Of a stretch of DNA of 64,000 bases, positions 1-10,391 are shown piece by piece. The DNA lies in contig NC_010170.1 in assembly GCF_000067205.1 (NCBI RefSeq), positions 2,480,001 through 2,544,000 on the forward strand, given 5' to 3'. Position 1 is the first letter of the stretch, and each line of letters starts with the position of its first letter. The translations under genes were made by a program, and so were the position numbers. The stretch is from Bordetella petrii (lineage in GTDB: Bacteria > Pseudomonadota > Gammaproteobacteria > Burkholderiales > Burkholderiaceae_B). Under the pieces are notes generated by a model. That model ran no database searches, had not been told where the DNA came from, and worked only from the letters and a program-made list of their open reading frames with translations.

Positions 1-1490
<1,490 letters not shown>

Positions 1491-1503
1491 GAGTACTCCG
1501 CGT

Positions 1504-4500
1504 CTAGTCGTGGGCCGACAGGCGCCACAGGCGATAGGGCCGGTCCGGGTGCAGCGCGACGTCGCGCCATTTGCCGTGCCAGTACTCGCGGCCGCCGTCG
1601 AGCAGGTCGTCGGCGCACAGCCGGCCGTCGTCGGGCAGGTCGAACAGCCGGAACGGCGCTTCCATTCGAGCTTGCTGCGGCCGGTGCGGATCGAGGCTGA
1701 TGGCGGCGAGCACGACGTTGCCGCGGCACGGCGTGGCTTTGCAGAAACACAGCACCTGGTCGTTGCCGGCGTCGATAGCCGTGAAGCCGCGATGGGTCTG
1801 CAGGGCGGGGTTGGCGCGGCGTATGGCGTTGAGCCGGGATATTTGCGCAATGATGTTGCCTGGCGCGTTCCAATCGCGTTGCCGCAACTGGTACTTCTCG
1901 GAATCCAGGTATTCCTCTTTGCCTGGCAGCGGCTGGAATTCGCACAGCTCGAAGCCGCTGTACATACCCCACAGGCCCGAAGTCGTGGCCGCCAGCGCGG
2001 CGCGGATCAGGAAGCCGGCGCGCCCCGAGGTCTGCAGGAAATAAGGATTGATGTCCGGCGTATTGACGAAGAAATTCGGCCGGAAAAAATCGGCCACCGG
2101 CGGCGCCGACAGTTCCTGCAGGTACTCTGTCAGCTCGCGCCGGGTGTTGCGCCAGGTGAAGTAGGTGTACGACTGCGTGAAGCCCGCTTTCGCCAGGCGG
2201 TACATCATCTTGGGCCGGGTGAAGGCTTCCGACAGGAAGACGACGTCCGGGTGCCGGTTCTGCACTTCGCCGATGAGCCATTCCCAGAACGGCAGCGGCT
2301 TGGTATGCGGGTTATCTACCCTGAAAATGCGTACGCCGTGGCCTATCCAGAACAGCACAATGTCCCGCAAGGCCAGCCACAGTGGCGATTTGCGGGCGCG
2401 CCGGCCGCCCGCAGCGTAGAACGATACGTTGACGATGTCTTCGTACTTTTTCGGCGGATTCTCGGCATGCCGGATGGTGCCATCGGCGCGCCGCTCGAAC
2501 CAGTCGGGATGTCGCGCCAACCAGGGGTGATCGGGCGAGCACTGAATGGCGAAATCCAGCGCGATTTCCAGGCCGTGTTCGCGCGCGCGCTCCACCAGCC
2601 GCAGAAAGTCGGACAGGGTGCCCAGCTCGGGATGGATGGCGTCGTGCCCGCCCTCGGGCGAGCCAATGGCGTAGGGGCTGCCTACGTCCCCTTCCTCGCT
2701 GTGCAGGCTGTTGTTGGGCCCTTTGCGGTGCGTGCGGCCGATGGGGTGGATGGGCGGGAGATACAGTACGTCGAAACCCATGTCCCGCACCCGGGGCAGT
2801 TGGGCGATAACGTCGTCGAAGGTGCCGTGCCTGCCGGGTTCGGCCGCCGCCGAGCGGGGAAAGAGCTCATACCAACTCGCATAGCAGGCCGCGCGCCGGT
2901 CGACCCACAAGGGATAGGGCGCAGGGCTCAGGTAGTGAAAGGGCTTGTCGGCCAGTGTGCGCATGGCCTGCGCCAGCTTGTCGTCCAGCAGCGCCTCGGC
3001 CGCCTGGGTTCCGGACGCCGCACCGGCCTGCTGCAAGGCCGTGGCGACGCAGGCTGCCGCGGCTTTGCCACCGGGCAATGCGCCGCCGCGCTCCAGCGCG
3101 GCGCGCAGCAACGCGGCGCCGTCGGCCAGGTCCGCCATCAGGTCTTGCCCGGCATCGCGCTTTTTTATGAGGTCGCCGCGAAATGTTGCCCAGGTGTCGC
3201 GCCAGGCGCTGACCATGAATTCATGCCGCCCGATGCGAAACGGGCGGATGACGGCTTCCCATCGATCGTTGGGAAGCGCCCGCATGGGCGCGGCGCGCCA
3301 TTCGGCTTCGTCGGCCGCGCGCCACAGCACTTCGGCCGCCAGCGCCTCATGGCCGTCGGTGTAGATGTCGGCCTGCACGCATAGCGGATCCTGCGCCACG
3401 CATTTTGCCGCATAAGCGCCGCCATCGACCGTCGGGGCCACGTTCTCGACCGCGATGCGCCCGCTGCGTCCGGCCCGCGGGCCGGCGCGGCGCCCGACTG
3501 GCGGCATTTGCACGGGCGGGGCCGGCTCGATGGAGAAGGCTGCCGCGCCGCCGGGCTCGAGCGTGTCGCCACGCAGGCGCACGGCGGGCGGCACATGTTC
3601 GTGGCACGGCGTGCCGGCGGGCAGCAGGCGGCCGATATGGTCCCAGTCGACGCGGGCCGGAGCGTCGGTGCGAGGGTTGGCCAGCAGCACCCGTGCGCCG
3701 GCGGCGGGTTCGCCTGCCCAAGCGTCGTGGCGCACCAGCACGGTGCACAGGCCGTCTCGCCCGCCGACGGCGCTCAAGGCGCCCGCGGGCCGCTGGCGGC
3801 CCAGCCAGGCGTTGGCTTGCGCGTACATGCGTTGCCGCGCGTCCAGTCCGCCCGCCGCCATGATGCCGTCGCCACTGACGACGGCCGCCCAGAGCCCGCG
3901 CAAGGCTTGCGCGCCGGAATTCATTTCCACCGTCTCGGCGGGCATGGCGATGACCGGCGCGACGGCGCCCAGGCGGGCATGTTCTTCGGTCAGCCAGGCC
4001 GACTTGAAATCCCACCAGGGCAGCGACGAGAAGACGCCGTCGAATCCCGCCCCGCGCAAGGCCATGACCTGGTCTGGGGTCAACCCCGGTGTCCAGGCCA
4101 GGAAACGGCGATCGGGAAAGGCTGCACGCAATGGGGCCAGCAAGGCGTGCCAGTCGGACGCTTCGATCCGCTGGGGGGCATCGAAGCGCAAGCCGGACAA
4201 CCCGGCATCCAGCCAGCGCGCCAGGCGTTCGCTCCAGGCATGGATGAACTCCCGCGGCAGCGGGCCTTCGCGCAGATAGCGCACGCCGCGCGCGCTGAGC
4301 GCCATGCGGGGATCGCGGGCCGGGTCGTCCGCGGGCGCGCGATACCAGTCCGGATACCGCGCGTTCCGGGCAGGGTCGGTCGCGATGCGGTCCAGCACCA
4401 GGTCCATGTAGACCGGCAGGCCGTGGCGCGCGCCGCTGTCCGCCACGCGTCGCAACAGCGCTGACATGCAATGGCCCGGGTCCAGGGCGGGGTCGGGGTG

Positions 4501-4740
4501 ATCGGGATCCAGCGGCACGCCTGTCTCGGCGCCGCGGGCAGGACGCAGCCACAGCGGCTCGATCAACAGGACATTGAAGCCGGACTCGCGCACCCGCCGG
4601 CACAGTGCGTCCCACGGATCGGCGGACTCGGCGTGCAGGCTGTCGATCTCCGCCTTACGCGCCCAATAGATGCGCAACGGCTCCGGCGGCGATGCCGGCG
4701 GCTGAGGCGGTGGGCCGAGGCGGTAGTGGCTGCTCTCCAT
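1504..4740 (-). CDS. glgE: Maltosyltransferase GlgE with an extra N-terminal GH13-like module
   Basis: Transfers maltose from alpha-maltose-1-phosphate to the non-reducing end of an alpha-1,4-glucan. The start chosen is the ATG at 4740 (MESSHY), 13 bases after the glgA stop; the longer open frame would run into glgA. Length is 1078 residues, against about 660-700 for ordinary GlgE. Residues from about 425 onward are a complete GlgE: the DUF3416 start (RIAVENVAPTVDGG), the nucleophile D809 in FRVDNPHTKP and the acid E838 in LSEAF, 29 residues apart as in the characterised Streptomyces enzyme. Residues 1-415 resemble a second TIM-barrel amylase domain (GLRFDAPQRI) in which the usual acidic strand reads FLAWTPG, so it is probably inactive. 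Confidence 0.9.
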   Translation of the reverse strand: MESSHYRLGPPPQPPASPPEPLRIYWARKAEIDSLHAESADPWDALCRRVRESGFNVLLIEPLWLRPARGAETGVPLDPDHPDPALDPGHCMSALLRRVADSGARHGLPVYMDLVLDRIATDPARNARYPDWYRAPADDPARDPRMALSARGVRYLREGPLPREFIHAWSERLARWLDAGLSGLRFDAPQRIEASDWHALLAPLRAAFPDRRFLAWTPGLTPDQVMALRGAGFDGVFSSLPWWDFKSAWLTEEHARLGAVAPVIAMPAETVEMNSGAQALRGLWAAVVSGDGIMAAGGLDARQRMYAQANAWLGRQRPAGALSAVGGRDGLCTVLVRHDAWAGEPAAGARVLLANPRTDAPARVDWDHIGRLLPAGTPCHEHVPPAVRLRGDTLEPGGAAAFSIEPAPPVQMPPVGRRAGPRAGRSGRIAVENVAPTVDGGAYAAKCVAQDPLCVQADIYTDGHEALAAEVLWRAADEAEWRAAPMRALPNDRWEAVIRPFRIGRHEFMVSAWRDTWATFRGDLIKKRDAGQDLMADLADGAALLRAALERGGALPGGKAAAACVATALQQAGAASGTQAAEALLDDKLAQAMRTLADKPFHYLSPAPYPLWVDRRAACYASWYELFPRSAAAEPGRHGTFDDVIAQLPRVRDMGFDVLYLPPIHPIGRTHRKGPNNSLHSEEGDVGSPYAIGSPEGGHDAIHPELGTLSDFLRLVERAREHGLEIALDFAIQCSPDHPWLARHPDWFERRADGTIRHAENPPKKYEDIVNVSFYAAGGRRARKSPLWLALRDIVLFWIGHGVRIFRVDNPHTKPLPFWEWLIGEVQNRHPDVVFLSEAFTRPKMMYRLAKAGFTQSYTYFTWRNTRRELTEYLQELSAPPVADFFRPNFFVNTPDINPYFLQTSGRAGFLIRAALAATTSGLWGMYSGFELCEFQPLPGKEEYLDSEKYQLRQRDWNAPGNIIAQISRLNAIRRANPALQTHRGFTAIDAGNDQVLCFCKATPCRGNVVLAAISLDPHRPQQARMEAPFRLFDLPDDGRLCADDLLDGGREYWHGKWRDVALHPDRPYRLWRLSAHD

Positions 4741-4753
4741 GTAGGCCCGCGCC

Positions 4754-6319
4754 TCAGTAGGCCGCCGGGGCGGGCATGCCGTCCAGCGAGGAGCGTGCAT
4801 AGGCAGGCAGCGGCGCGGGCCGGATCGTCGGCGCCGGGACCCGGCCGCGGCGCGGCGCGTCGACCATGTTCTCGAACAGGTCCAGGTAGGGCTGTGCGGC
4901 GGTGTTCCAGCCGAACTCGCACGCCATGCCATTGCGCTGCATTGAGCGCCAGATCGCCGGCTGCGCGTACAGCCTCAGGGCGCGATCGATCGCATGGCCC
5001 ATGTCGGGAGCGCCATCGCCATCGAACAAGATTCCGGTGGCCGCCAGCATGGCCTGGCTGCCCTCGCGTTCGCCCGGATCAACAATGGTGTCCGCCATGC
5101 CTCCCACGCGCGAGGCGATGGGCACCGCGCCGTAGCGCATGGCGTAAAGCGGCGTCAGACCGAACGGCTCGAAGCGGCTGCCGTGCAGCAGCATGTCGGC
5201 GCCGGCGTGCAGGCGATGGGCGGTGGTTTCGTCATAGCCGATGCGCACGGCGCAACGCCCCGGATAACGCGCGGCCAACGCCTCCAGCTCGATCTCGTAC
5301 TGGCGTTCGCCGCGCCCGATGATCGCGACTTGCAGGCTGGGGTGGCGATGCAGCGCGTCGGGCAGGGCTTCGACGGCCACGTCGGCCATTTTCTGGCTGG
5401 TCAGGCGACTGCCCATCGCCAGCAGCGCGGCGCCCTGGTCGGGATGCAGACCGAAGGCCTTCTGCAGGGCGGCCTTCGCGCGGCTCTTGCGGGCCGGGTT
5501 GCGCGCGCTGTAGCAGAGATGGCCCAGGTGAGGGTCGCTGGCCGGATTCCACAATGCGTCGTCGATGCCGTTCGGAATGGGCGCCAGGTCGGCAGCGCGC
5601 GCCCGCAGCAGCGGATCGAGGCCGCAGCCGAATTCGGGGGTCATGATTTCGCGCGCATAGTTGCGGCTGACCGTGGTGATGCGGTCGGCGTAGCGCAGGC
5701 CTGCCTTCATGAAGTTGATCCTGCCGTGCAGGCGGGCGCCGTCATCGGTGCAATAAGCGCCCGGCACGCCGATCTGGCCGGCGCACTCCAGCTCAAAGCT
5801 GCCCTGGAAAGCCAGGTTGTGCACGGTGAGCACGGTTTTTACGTAACGCAGGCCCGCCGCGCGCACCAGCAAGGGGACCAGGCCGGCGTGCCAGTCCTGG
5901 GCGTGCAGAATATCCGGCCGGCGCATGCCGGGCAGACCGGCCGCCACGCGCATGGCCGCGTGGGCCAGGGCCGCGAAGCGCACGGCGTTGTCGGCGTAGG
6001 GCTGGCCCTGTTCATCCAGGTACAGGCCGTCGCGGTCATACAGGCCGGGATTGCACAGCAGGTAGAAAGGCAACCCGGACTCGGGGCACAAGGCGCCCAC
6101 CAGCGTCGCTTCTCCGCCCGGCATGCCAGCCAGGTGAGCGATGTGGCGTATGCCGACCACCCGGTCCAGAACGCCGCGGTAAGCCGGCATGAGAATGCCG
6201 GTATCCACCCCCGCGCGGCTGAGGGCCCGCGCCAGGCCTGTTACTGCATCGCCCAGGCCGCCGCTCTTGGCAAGAGGAAAGGCCTCGGAAGTCACCATCA
6301 AGCTGCTTGTTCTCGCCAT
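4754..6319 (-). CDS. glgA: Glycogen synthase (GT5)
   Basis: Elongates or primes alpha-1,4-glucan from ADP-glucose, or, in GlgE-type systems, may make maltose-1-phosphate from ADP-glucose and glucose-1-phosphate; the sequence cannot separate these. 521 residues, normal for the family. The N-terminal KSGGLGD (residues 18-24) is the ADP-glucose binding KxGGL motif, and the C-terminal half has the GSRFEPFGLTPLYAMRYG signature of GT-B synthases. The ATG at 6319 is preceded by CTGGAG with seven bases of spacing. First gene of glgA-glgE-treS. Two tandem sigma-54-type promoter elements lie 60-105 bases upstream. Confidence 0.93.
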   Translation of the reverse strand: MARTSSLMVTSEAFPLAKSGGLGDAVTGLARALSRAGVDTGILMPAYRGVLDRVVGIRHIAHLAGMPGGEATLVGALCPESGLPFYLLCNPGLYDRDGLYLDEQGQPYADNAVRFAALAHAAMRVAAGLPGMRRPDILHAQDWHAGLVPLLVRAAGLRYVKTVLTVHNLAFQGSFELECAGQIGVPGAYCTDDGARLHGRINFMKAGLRYADRITTVSRNYAREIMTPEFGCGLDPLLRARAADLAPIPNGIDDALWNPASDPHLGHLCYSARNPARKSRAKAALQKAFGLHPDQGAALLAMGSRLTSQKMADVAVEALPDALHRHPSLQVAIIGRGERQYEIELEALAARYPGRCAVRIGYDETTAHRLHAGADMLLHGSRFEPFGLTPLYAMRYGAVPIASRVGGMADTIVDPGEREGSQAMLAATGILFDGDGAPDMGHAIDRALRLYAQPAIWRSMQRNGMACEFGWNTAAQPYLDLFENMVDAPRRGRVPAPTIRPAPLPAYARSSLDGMPAPAAY

Positions 6320-6380
6320 GATTGCTCCAGTACGTGCGTGCTGTCCACCCGCACAGGGGACGGGTGCCGGGCGGCCTTAC

Positions 6381-6394
6381 GCAAGCGGCGTACC
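6381..6394 (-). promoter_or_regulatory. Sigma-54-type promoter of glgA, proximal
   Basis: Read on the minus strand the core is GGTACGCCGCTTGC: GG at -24, GC at -12, exactly ten bases between, TTGC intact, and one change from GGCACG. The predicted start near 6369 leaves a leader of about 50 bases before the glgA ATG. Confidence 0.65.
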
Positions 6395-6409
6395 TGGGGT
6401 GGCCGGCGT

Positions 6410-6423
6410 GCAACCGGCATGCC
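6410..6423 (-). promoter_or_regulatory. Sigma-54-type promoter of glgA, distal
   Basis: Minus-strand core GGCATGCCGGTTGC followed by A, with GG-N10-GC spacing and one change from GGCACG. It lies 29 bases upstream of the proximal copy, so one or both could be used. Confidence 0.55.
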
Positions 6424-6458
6424 TGGGCATGGAGCAAAGGCCGGGCCGCGCGGGCCCT

Positions 6459-7541
6459 TCAAGGCTGGCGGGAAGCTTCCGTGGTTGCGCCATGCGGCCG
6501 CTCGCGCGACACGCGCACGTGCTGCTCCGCGACGGCAAATGCGATATCCGCCGCGCCCAGTTCGCGCAGCAGGCCCAGGTTGATGCGCTGCTGGATATCC
6601 ATATAGCGGTTGTAATCCGCGAGCATGACGTAATAGACGGCTTCGAATACCAGGCCGTGCTCGCCGAAGCTGGCAAGATGCGCGCGGTCGAAGCGCGTGT
6701 CGTCCTGGGTTTCGATCTGGCGGCGCACGATGCCGGGCACGGCCGCCACGCTATCCGGCGGGGTGCGGTACGCCAGGGTGAAACCGAACACGATGCGTCG
6801 TTGCTGCATGCGCTTGTAATTCTGGATAGTCTGCTTGAGCAGTTCAGTGTTGGAGCAGACGATCTGCTCGCCGCCCAGGCTGCGGATGCGGGTCGTCTTC
6901 AGGCCGATATGCTCGATGCTGCCCGCCACCGCCCCGAACACGATGAAGTCCCCCACCTCGAACGGCTTGTCCAGGCCGATGGCGATCGAAGCGAACAGAT
7001 CGCTGAGTATGGTCTGCACGGCCAGCGCGACGGCCACGCCGCCGATTCCCAGGCTGGCGACCAACGCCGTGACGTTGACCCCCAGGTTGTCCAGCATGGC
7101 GAGCACCGTCATGGCCCACAGCACAATGCGTAGCAGCAGAGCCAGCAGCATCGCGGTCACCGCCCGGCCGCCCGCGCGGTTGACCAGCGCGCGCACCAGG
7201 CCGACGGCAATGGCGCGGTCGGCCCATAGCGCCACCTGCAGCGCGGCCAGCACGAACCATAGATGAGAGGCCGCCACGGCCCAGGGCGCGATGACCCCGG
7301 TGATGCGCGCGGCGAGCAGGACGGCGATCAGGAACAGAACCAGCCAGCTGGTGCGGCCCAGTATTTCCAGGGCGGCTGCCAGGCCGCCCCGGGCAGAGCC
7401 CTGCGGGTGTTGCTGCAGACGGGTCCTGGCCAGGCCCAGGAACAGGCGGGCGGCGATCAGCAGCGCCGCCGCGAGCAGCGCGGTAAGCAGCCAGGCCCAC
7501 AGCGGGCTGCCCGCCAATTCGTGGCTTGTGATCCAGTGCAC
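6459..7541 (-). CDS. Small-conductance mechanosensitive channel (MscS family)
   Basis: Inner-membrane channel that releases solutes on osmotic downshift. About 360 residues with several hydrophobic N-terminal helices, then the MscS pore-helix region (GIGGVAVALAVQTILSDL) and the beta domain beginning KPFEVGDFIVFG. The GTG at 7541 is preferred to the ATG at 7574: the GTG has CGGAGG seven bases upstream, and the sigma-54 element at 7579-7592 would start the mRNA near 7567, downstream of the ATG. It lies between the sigma-54 activator gene and the glg unit, which suits a role in osmotic adaptation. Confidence 0.85.
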   Translation of the reverse strand: MHWITSHELAGSPLWAWLLTALLAAALLIAARLFLGLARTRLQQHPQGSARGGLAAALEILGRTSWLVLFLIAVLLAARITGVIAPWAVAASHLWFVLAALQVALWADRAIAVGLVRALVNRAGGRAVTAMLLALLLRIVLWAMTVLAMLDNLGVNVTALVASLGIGGVAVALAVQTILSDLFASIAIGLDKPFEVGDFIVFGAVAGSIEHIGLKTTRIRSLGGEQIVCSNTELLKQTIQNYKRMQQRRIVFGFTLAYRTPPDSVAAVPGIVRRQIETQDDTRFDRAHLASFGEHGLVFEAVYYVMLADYNRYMDIQQRINLGLLRELGAADIAFAVAEQHVRVSRERPHGATTEASRQP

Positions 7542-7578
7542 GCCGCACCTCCGGCCTATGAACGAGGCCGCCATCGCC

Positions 7579-7592
7579 GCAAGGCGCGTGCC
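7579..7592 (-). promoter_or_regulatory. Sigma-54-type promoter of the MscS gene
   Basis: Minus-strand core GGCACGCGCCTTGC: perfect GGCACG, N4, TTGC with ten bases between GG and GC. It sits in the 36-base gap after the activator gene. Predicted start near 7567. Confidence 0.7.
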
Positions 7593-7610
7593 CGCGGCCC
7601 GGCTGCCCGG

Positions 7611-8624
7611 TCAGCCCTGGCGCGTAGAGGTGGGCGTGTCGGCGTTGTAGGCGCCAAGCCGGTTGTACAGGGTTTTCAGGCTGACGCCCAGGGTATCGGC
7701 GGTGCGCTGCTTGTCGCCATTGTGGTGCGCCAGCGTGGCCAGGATGACGTCGCGCTGCGCCTGGCTCAGCGGCGTGCCTACGGGAAAGCACAGGGCCCCG
7801 TCGGTACTGTCGCGCGCCTCGGCCGCGCGGGGCCGGCGCCGGAATTCTGCTTCCACTACCGTGTCGGCCATGATGAACGCGCGCTGCACGGCATTGCGCA
7901 GTTCGCGCACATTGCCGGGCCAGTCGTACGACAGCAGTGCATCCATCATGCGGGCCGAGAAACGCTTGCTGGTCTTGTGGGCGGCGTTCAATTCGTCCAG
8001 GAAGCGTTGCGCGAGAATGCGCACGTCGCCTTCCCGCTCCCGCAGGGGCGGCACGCGCAGCGGCACGATCAGCAAGCGGTGCAGGAAATCCTGGCGCAGT
8101 TTGCCGCTTTCGACGGCGGCGTAGGGGTCCCGGTTGGTGGCGCAGACGATGCGGGCGCCAGTATGCAGCACTTCGGTGCCGCCCACGCGCTGGTACGTGC
8201 CGCTTTCCAGCACCCGCAGAAACTGTACTTGCAGCGCGTCCGACATTTCGGTGACTTCGTCCAGGAACAGCGTGCCGTTGCCGGCCGACTCGAAGTAACC
8301 CGCGGTCTGCCCCAGCGCCCCGGTAAAGCTGCCTTTTTCATGGCCGAACAGCTGGGCGTGCGCCAGCGAATGGCTGAAGGCTCCGCAATTAACAGGAATG
8401 AATGGGTGCTTGCTGCGCTCGCTGCCCTCATGAATGGCGCGTGCGATCATTTCCTTGCCGGTGCCGCTTTCGCCCGTAATAAATACGGTGGCGTCGCTGC
8501 GGGCGGCTCGAGCCACTTGCGAGCCGAACTCTCGCATCAGCGGGCACATCCCGGCAAAGGCTTCTTCAATTTGTATCGGCGTGCGTACTGACTGCCTGGC
8601 TGGGCCCGGCGTAGTGCCCTGCAT
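7611..8624 (-). CDS. Sigma-54 activator without a receiver domain (PspF/HrpR-like layout)
   Basis: AAA+ enhancer-binding protein that opens sigma-54 promoters. With the ATG at 8624 (GGGGAG four bases upstream, the best ribosome site in the frame) it is 337 residues and begins almost directly with the AAA+ domain. Walker A GESGTGK is at 51-57, the sigma-54 contact loop GSFTGA at 98-103, Walker B GTLFLDE at 117-123, and the Fis-type helix-turn-helix (QRTADTLGVSLKTLYNRL) at the C-terminus. A longer start at 8705 is possible but has a poor ribosome site. With no sensory domain it must be controlled by expression, by a partner protein or by mixed oligomers with the product of the divergent gene. 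Confidence 0.88.
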   Translation of the reverse strand: MQGTTPGPARQSVRTPIQIEEAFAGMCPLMREFGSQVARAARSDATVFITGESGTGKEMIARAIHEGSERSKHPFIPVNCGAFSHSLAHAQLFGHEKGSFTGALGQTAGYFESAGNGTLFLDEVTEMSDALQVQFLRVLESGTYQRVGGTEVLHTGARIVCATNRDPYAAVESGKLRQDFLHRLLIVPLRVPPLREREGDVRILAQRFLDELNAAHKTSKRFSARMMDALLSYDWPGNVRELRNAVQRAFIMADTVVEAEFRRRPRAAEARDSTDGALCFPVGTPLSQAQRDVILATLAHHNGDKQRTADTLGVSLKTLYNRLGAYNADTPTSTRQG

Positions 8625-8712
8625 GATTCTCCCCGAAGCAAAGCGGAAGCTGACATGCCCCGCACCGATCGAAATGTCGTGTGCTGGCGATGATACGGCA
8701 GCCATTATCCCG

Positions 8713-8742
8713 ATATGCAACCATGTGCAAACATTGGCAAAC
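8713..8742. repeat. Three 10-bp direct repeats (ATNNGCAAMC) between the divergent activators
   Basis: Consecutive units ATATGCAACC, ATGTGCAAAC and ATTGGCAAAC repeat with a period close to one helical turn, so a protein would meet all three on the same DNA face. They lie in the 233-base region between the two divergent activator genes. Operator or autoregulatory site by inference. Confidence 0.4.
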
Positions 8743-8857
8743 GTTGGTGGTGGAGGGACGGGAAACCGGCCGCGCGCGCGCCGCTGCGCGGTATGCTCAA
8801 GCAAAGAAGAAACCCTTGCGGCGTTCTGCCGTTGTCTGATTTTGTAACGGAGTAGCA

Positions 8858-10249
8858 ATGCCTCACATGCTCGTTCTGGACGATGACGAAGCGGTGCGCG
8901 AAGTCCTGGCCGAAATTGCCCGCGAGCACGGTTTTTCGGTGGCCCAGGCCGCCACCATGAAAGACGCGATGATCCAGCTGCAACGCCAGCAACCCGACCT
9001 GGTCCTGACCGACGTGCGCCTGCCCGGCGCCAGCGGCATGGAAATTTTCGGCCGCATGCAGAATTCGGACGCCGAAGTGGTGGTGATTACCGGCCATGGC
9101 ACCATGGACAACGCCGTCGAGGCCCTGCGCCTGGGCGCCACCGACTACCTGGTTAAACCGGTGTGCATGGATCGGCTGGCAGAGATCCTGACCCGCGTGG
9201 CGGCCGACCGCGGCGGCGCCGCCAACGACGGGCCGTTCCAGGAGCCCGGGCGGTTTGGCAAGTTGCTGGGCCAGTCCGAGTCGATGGAACAGTTGTACGC
9301 GCAGTTGTCGCGCGTGGCCGCCACCGACGCCACGACCTTGCTGATCGGCGAAAGCGGCACCGGCAAGGAATTGGCCGCGCACGCTATCCATGAGCTCAGC
9401 AGCCGCGCCAGCAAGCCGTTCATCGCGGTCAACTGCGGCGCGATCTCGCCGCACCTGATCGAAAGCGAGTTGTTCGGCCACGAGCGCGGCAGTTTTACCG
9501 GCGCCGACCGGCAGCACAAAGGGTATTTCGAACGCGCCGATTCCGGTACGCTGTTCCTGGACGAAGTCACCGAGATGCCGCTGGACCTGCAAGTGAAGTT
9601 GTTGCGGGTGCTGGAAACGGGCCGTTTCATGCGGGTGGGCACGCACCGTGAAGTGGCGTGCGACGTCCGCATCGTGGCGGCCACCAACCGCAGTCCCGAG
9701 CAGGCCATACAAGAAGGAAAGCTGCGGGAAGACCTGTATTACCGGCTGAGCGTGTTCCCCATCGAGTTGCCGCCGCTGCGCGAGCGCGGTACCGATATCC
9801 TGTTTCTGGCCGACCGCTTCCTGCAGGCGCTTAACGATAAATACGGCGAATCCAGGCGGTTTTCCGAGCAGGCGCGCCAGGCTATTGGCGAGTACGCATG
9901 GCCGGGCAATGTCCGTGAACTGAAGAACTATGTGCGCCGCGCCTACATCATGGCTGAGGATGGCATCCTGGGCGCGGATGCCTTGCAGCCGCAGATCGCG
10001 CCGGACGGCGGGGGGCAGGCGGCGCGGGTGGTCGTGCCGTTGGGCGTGACACTGGCCGAGGCCGACCGCCGCCTGATCATGGCCACGCTCGAACGCTGCG
10101 GCGGGGTCAAGAAGCAGACCGCCGCGGTATTGGGCATCAGCGCCAAGACCTTGTACAACCGGCTCGAAGAATATACGCGGGCCGGCCACCTGGTCATGGA
10201 TGAAGACGACGCGCCGGGCGGGGAGCCCGGCCGTCAACGCGGCGCCTGA
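8858..10249 (+). CDS. NtrC-family response regulator (receiver, sigma-54 AAA+, Fis HTH)
   Basis: 463 residues. Receiver at 1-115 with acidic pocket D8-D10, phosphoacceptor D52 (VLTDVRLPG), T78 and K100. The AAA+ domain has GESGTGK at 164-170, GSFTGA at 211-216 and Walker B GTLFLDE at 230-236. The C-terminal helix-turn-helix reads KKQTAAVLGISAKTLYNRLEE, close to that of the divergent activator, so both may read the same enhancer. The start has ACGGAG eight bases upstream. No histidine kinase gene is beside it. It is the natural candidate to fire the sigma-54 promoters listed here. Confidence 0.92.
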   Translation: MPHMLVLDDDEAVREVLAEIAREHGFSVAQAATMKDAMIQLQRQQPDLVLTDVRLPGASGMEIFGRMQNSDAEVVVITGHGTMDNAVEALRLGATDYLVKPVCMDRLAEILTRVAADRGGAANDGPFQEPGRFGKLLGQSESMEQLYAQLSRVAATDATTLLIGESGTGKELAAHAIHELSSRASKPFIAVNCGAISPHLIESELFGHERGSFTGADRQHKGYFERADSGTLFLDEVTEMPLDLQVKLLRVLETGRFMRVGTHREVACDVRIVAATNRSPEQAIQEGKLREDLYYRLSVFPIELPPLRERGTDILFLADRFLQALNDKYGESRRFSEQARQAIGEYAWPGNVRELKNYVRRAYIMAEDGILGADALQPQIAPDGGGQAARVVVPLGVTLAEADRRLIMATLERCGGVKKQTAAVLGISAKTLYNRLEEYTRAGHLVMDEDDAPGGEPGRQRGA

Positions 10250-10337
10250 CCCGGCGGCCGCGCCGCCGCCCCCCGGGGCGGCTTTCCTGCGCATCCTGGC
10301 TAGCACCCTGGCTCGCAACCTGTAGTGAACCGCTGAC

Positions 10338-10353
10338 AGGCACGGTGCTTGCT
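10338..10353 (+). promoter_or_regulatory. Sigma-54-type promoter of the TPP enzyme gene
   Basis: AGGCACGGTGCTTGCT: GGCACG, N4, TTGCT, with exactly ten bases between GG (10339-40) and GC (10351-52). Only the first base differs from the consensus. Predicted start near 10364, 28 bases before the ATG. Confidence 0.75.
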
Positions 10354-10391
10354 GCCTTCCGCCCCCATGGAAACCCGCTATGGGAGCAGGC

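Noticed and set aside
8680..8700. TGGC...GGCA with GG-N10-GC spacing before the NtrC-type gene
   Set aside because: Poor match: GATGATACGG between the ends and no TTGC.
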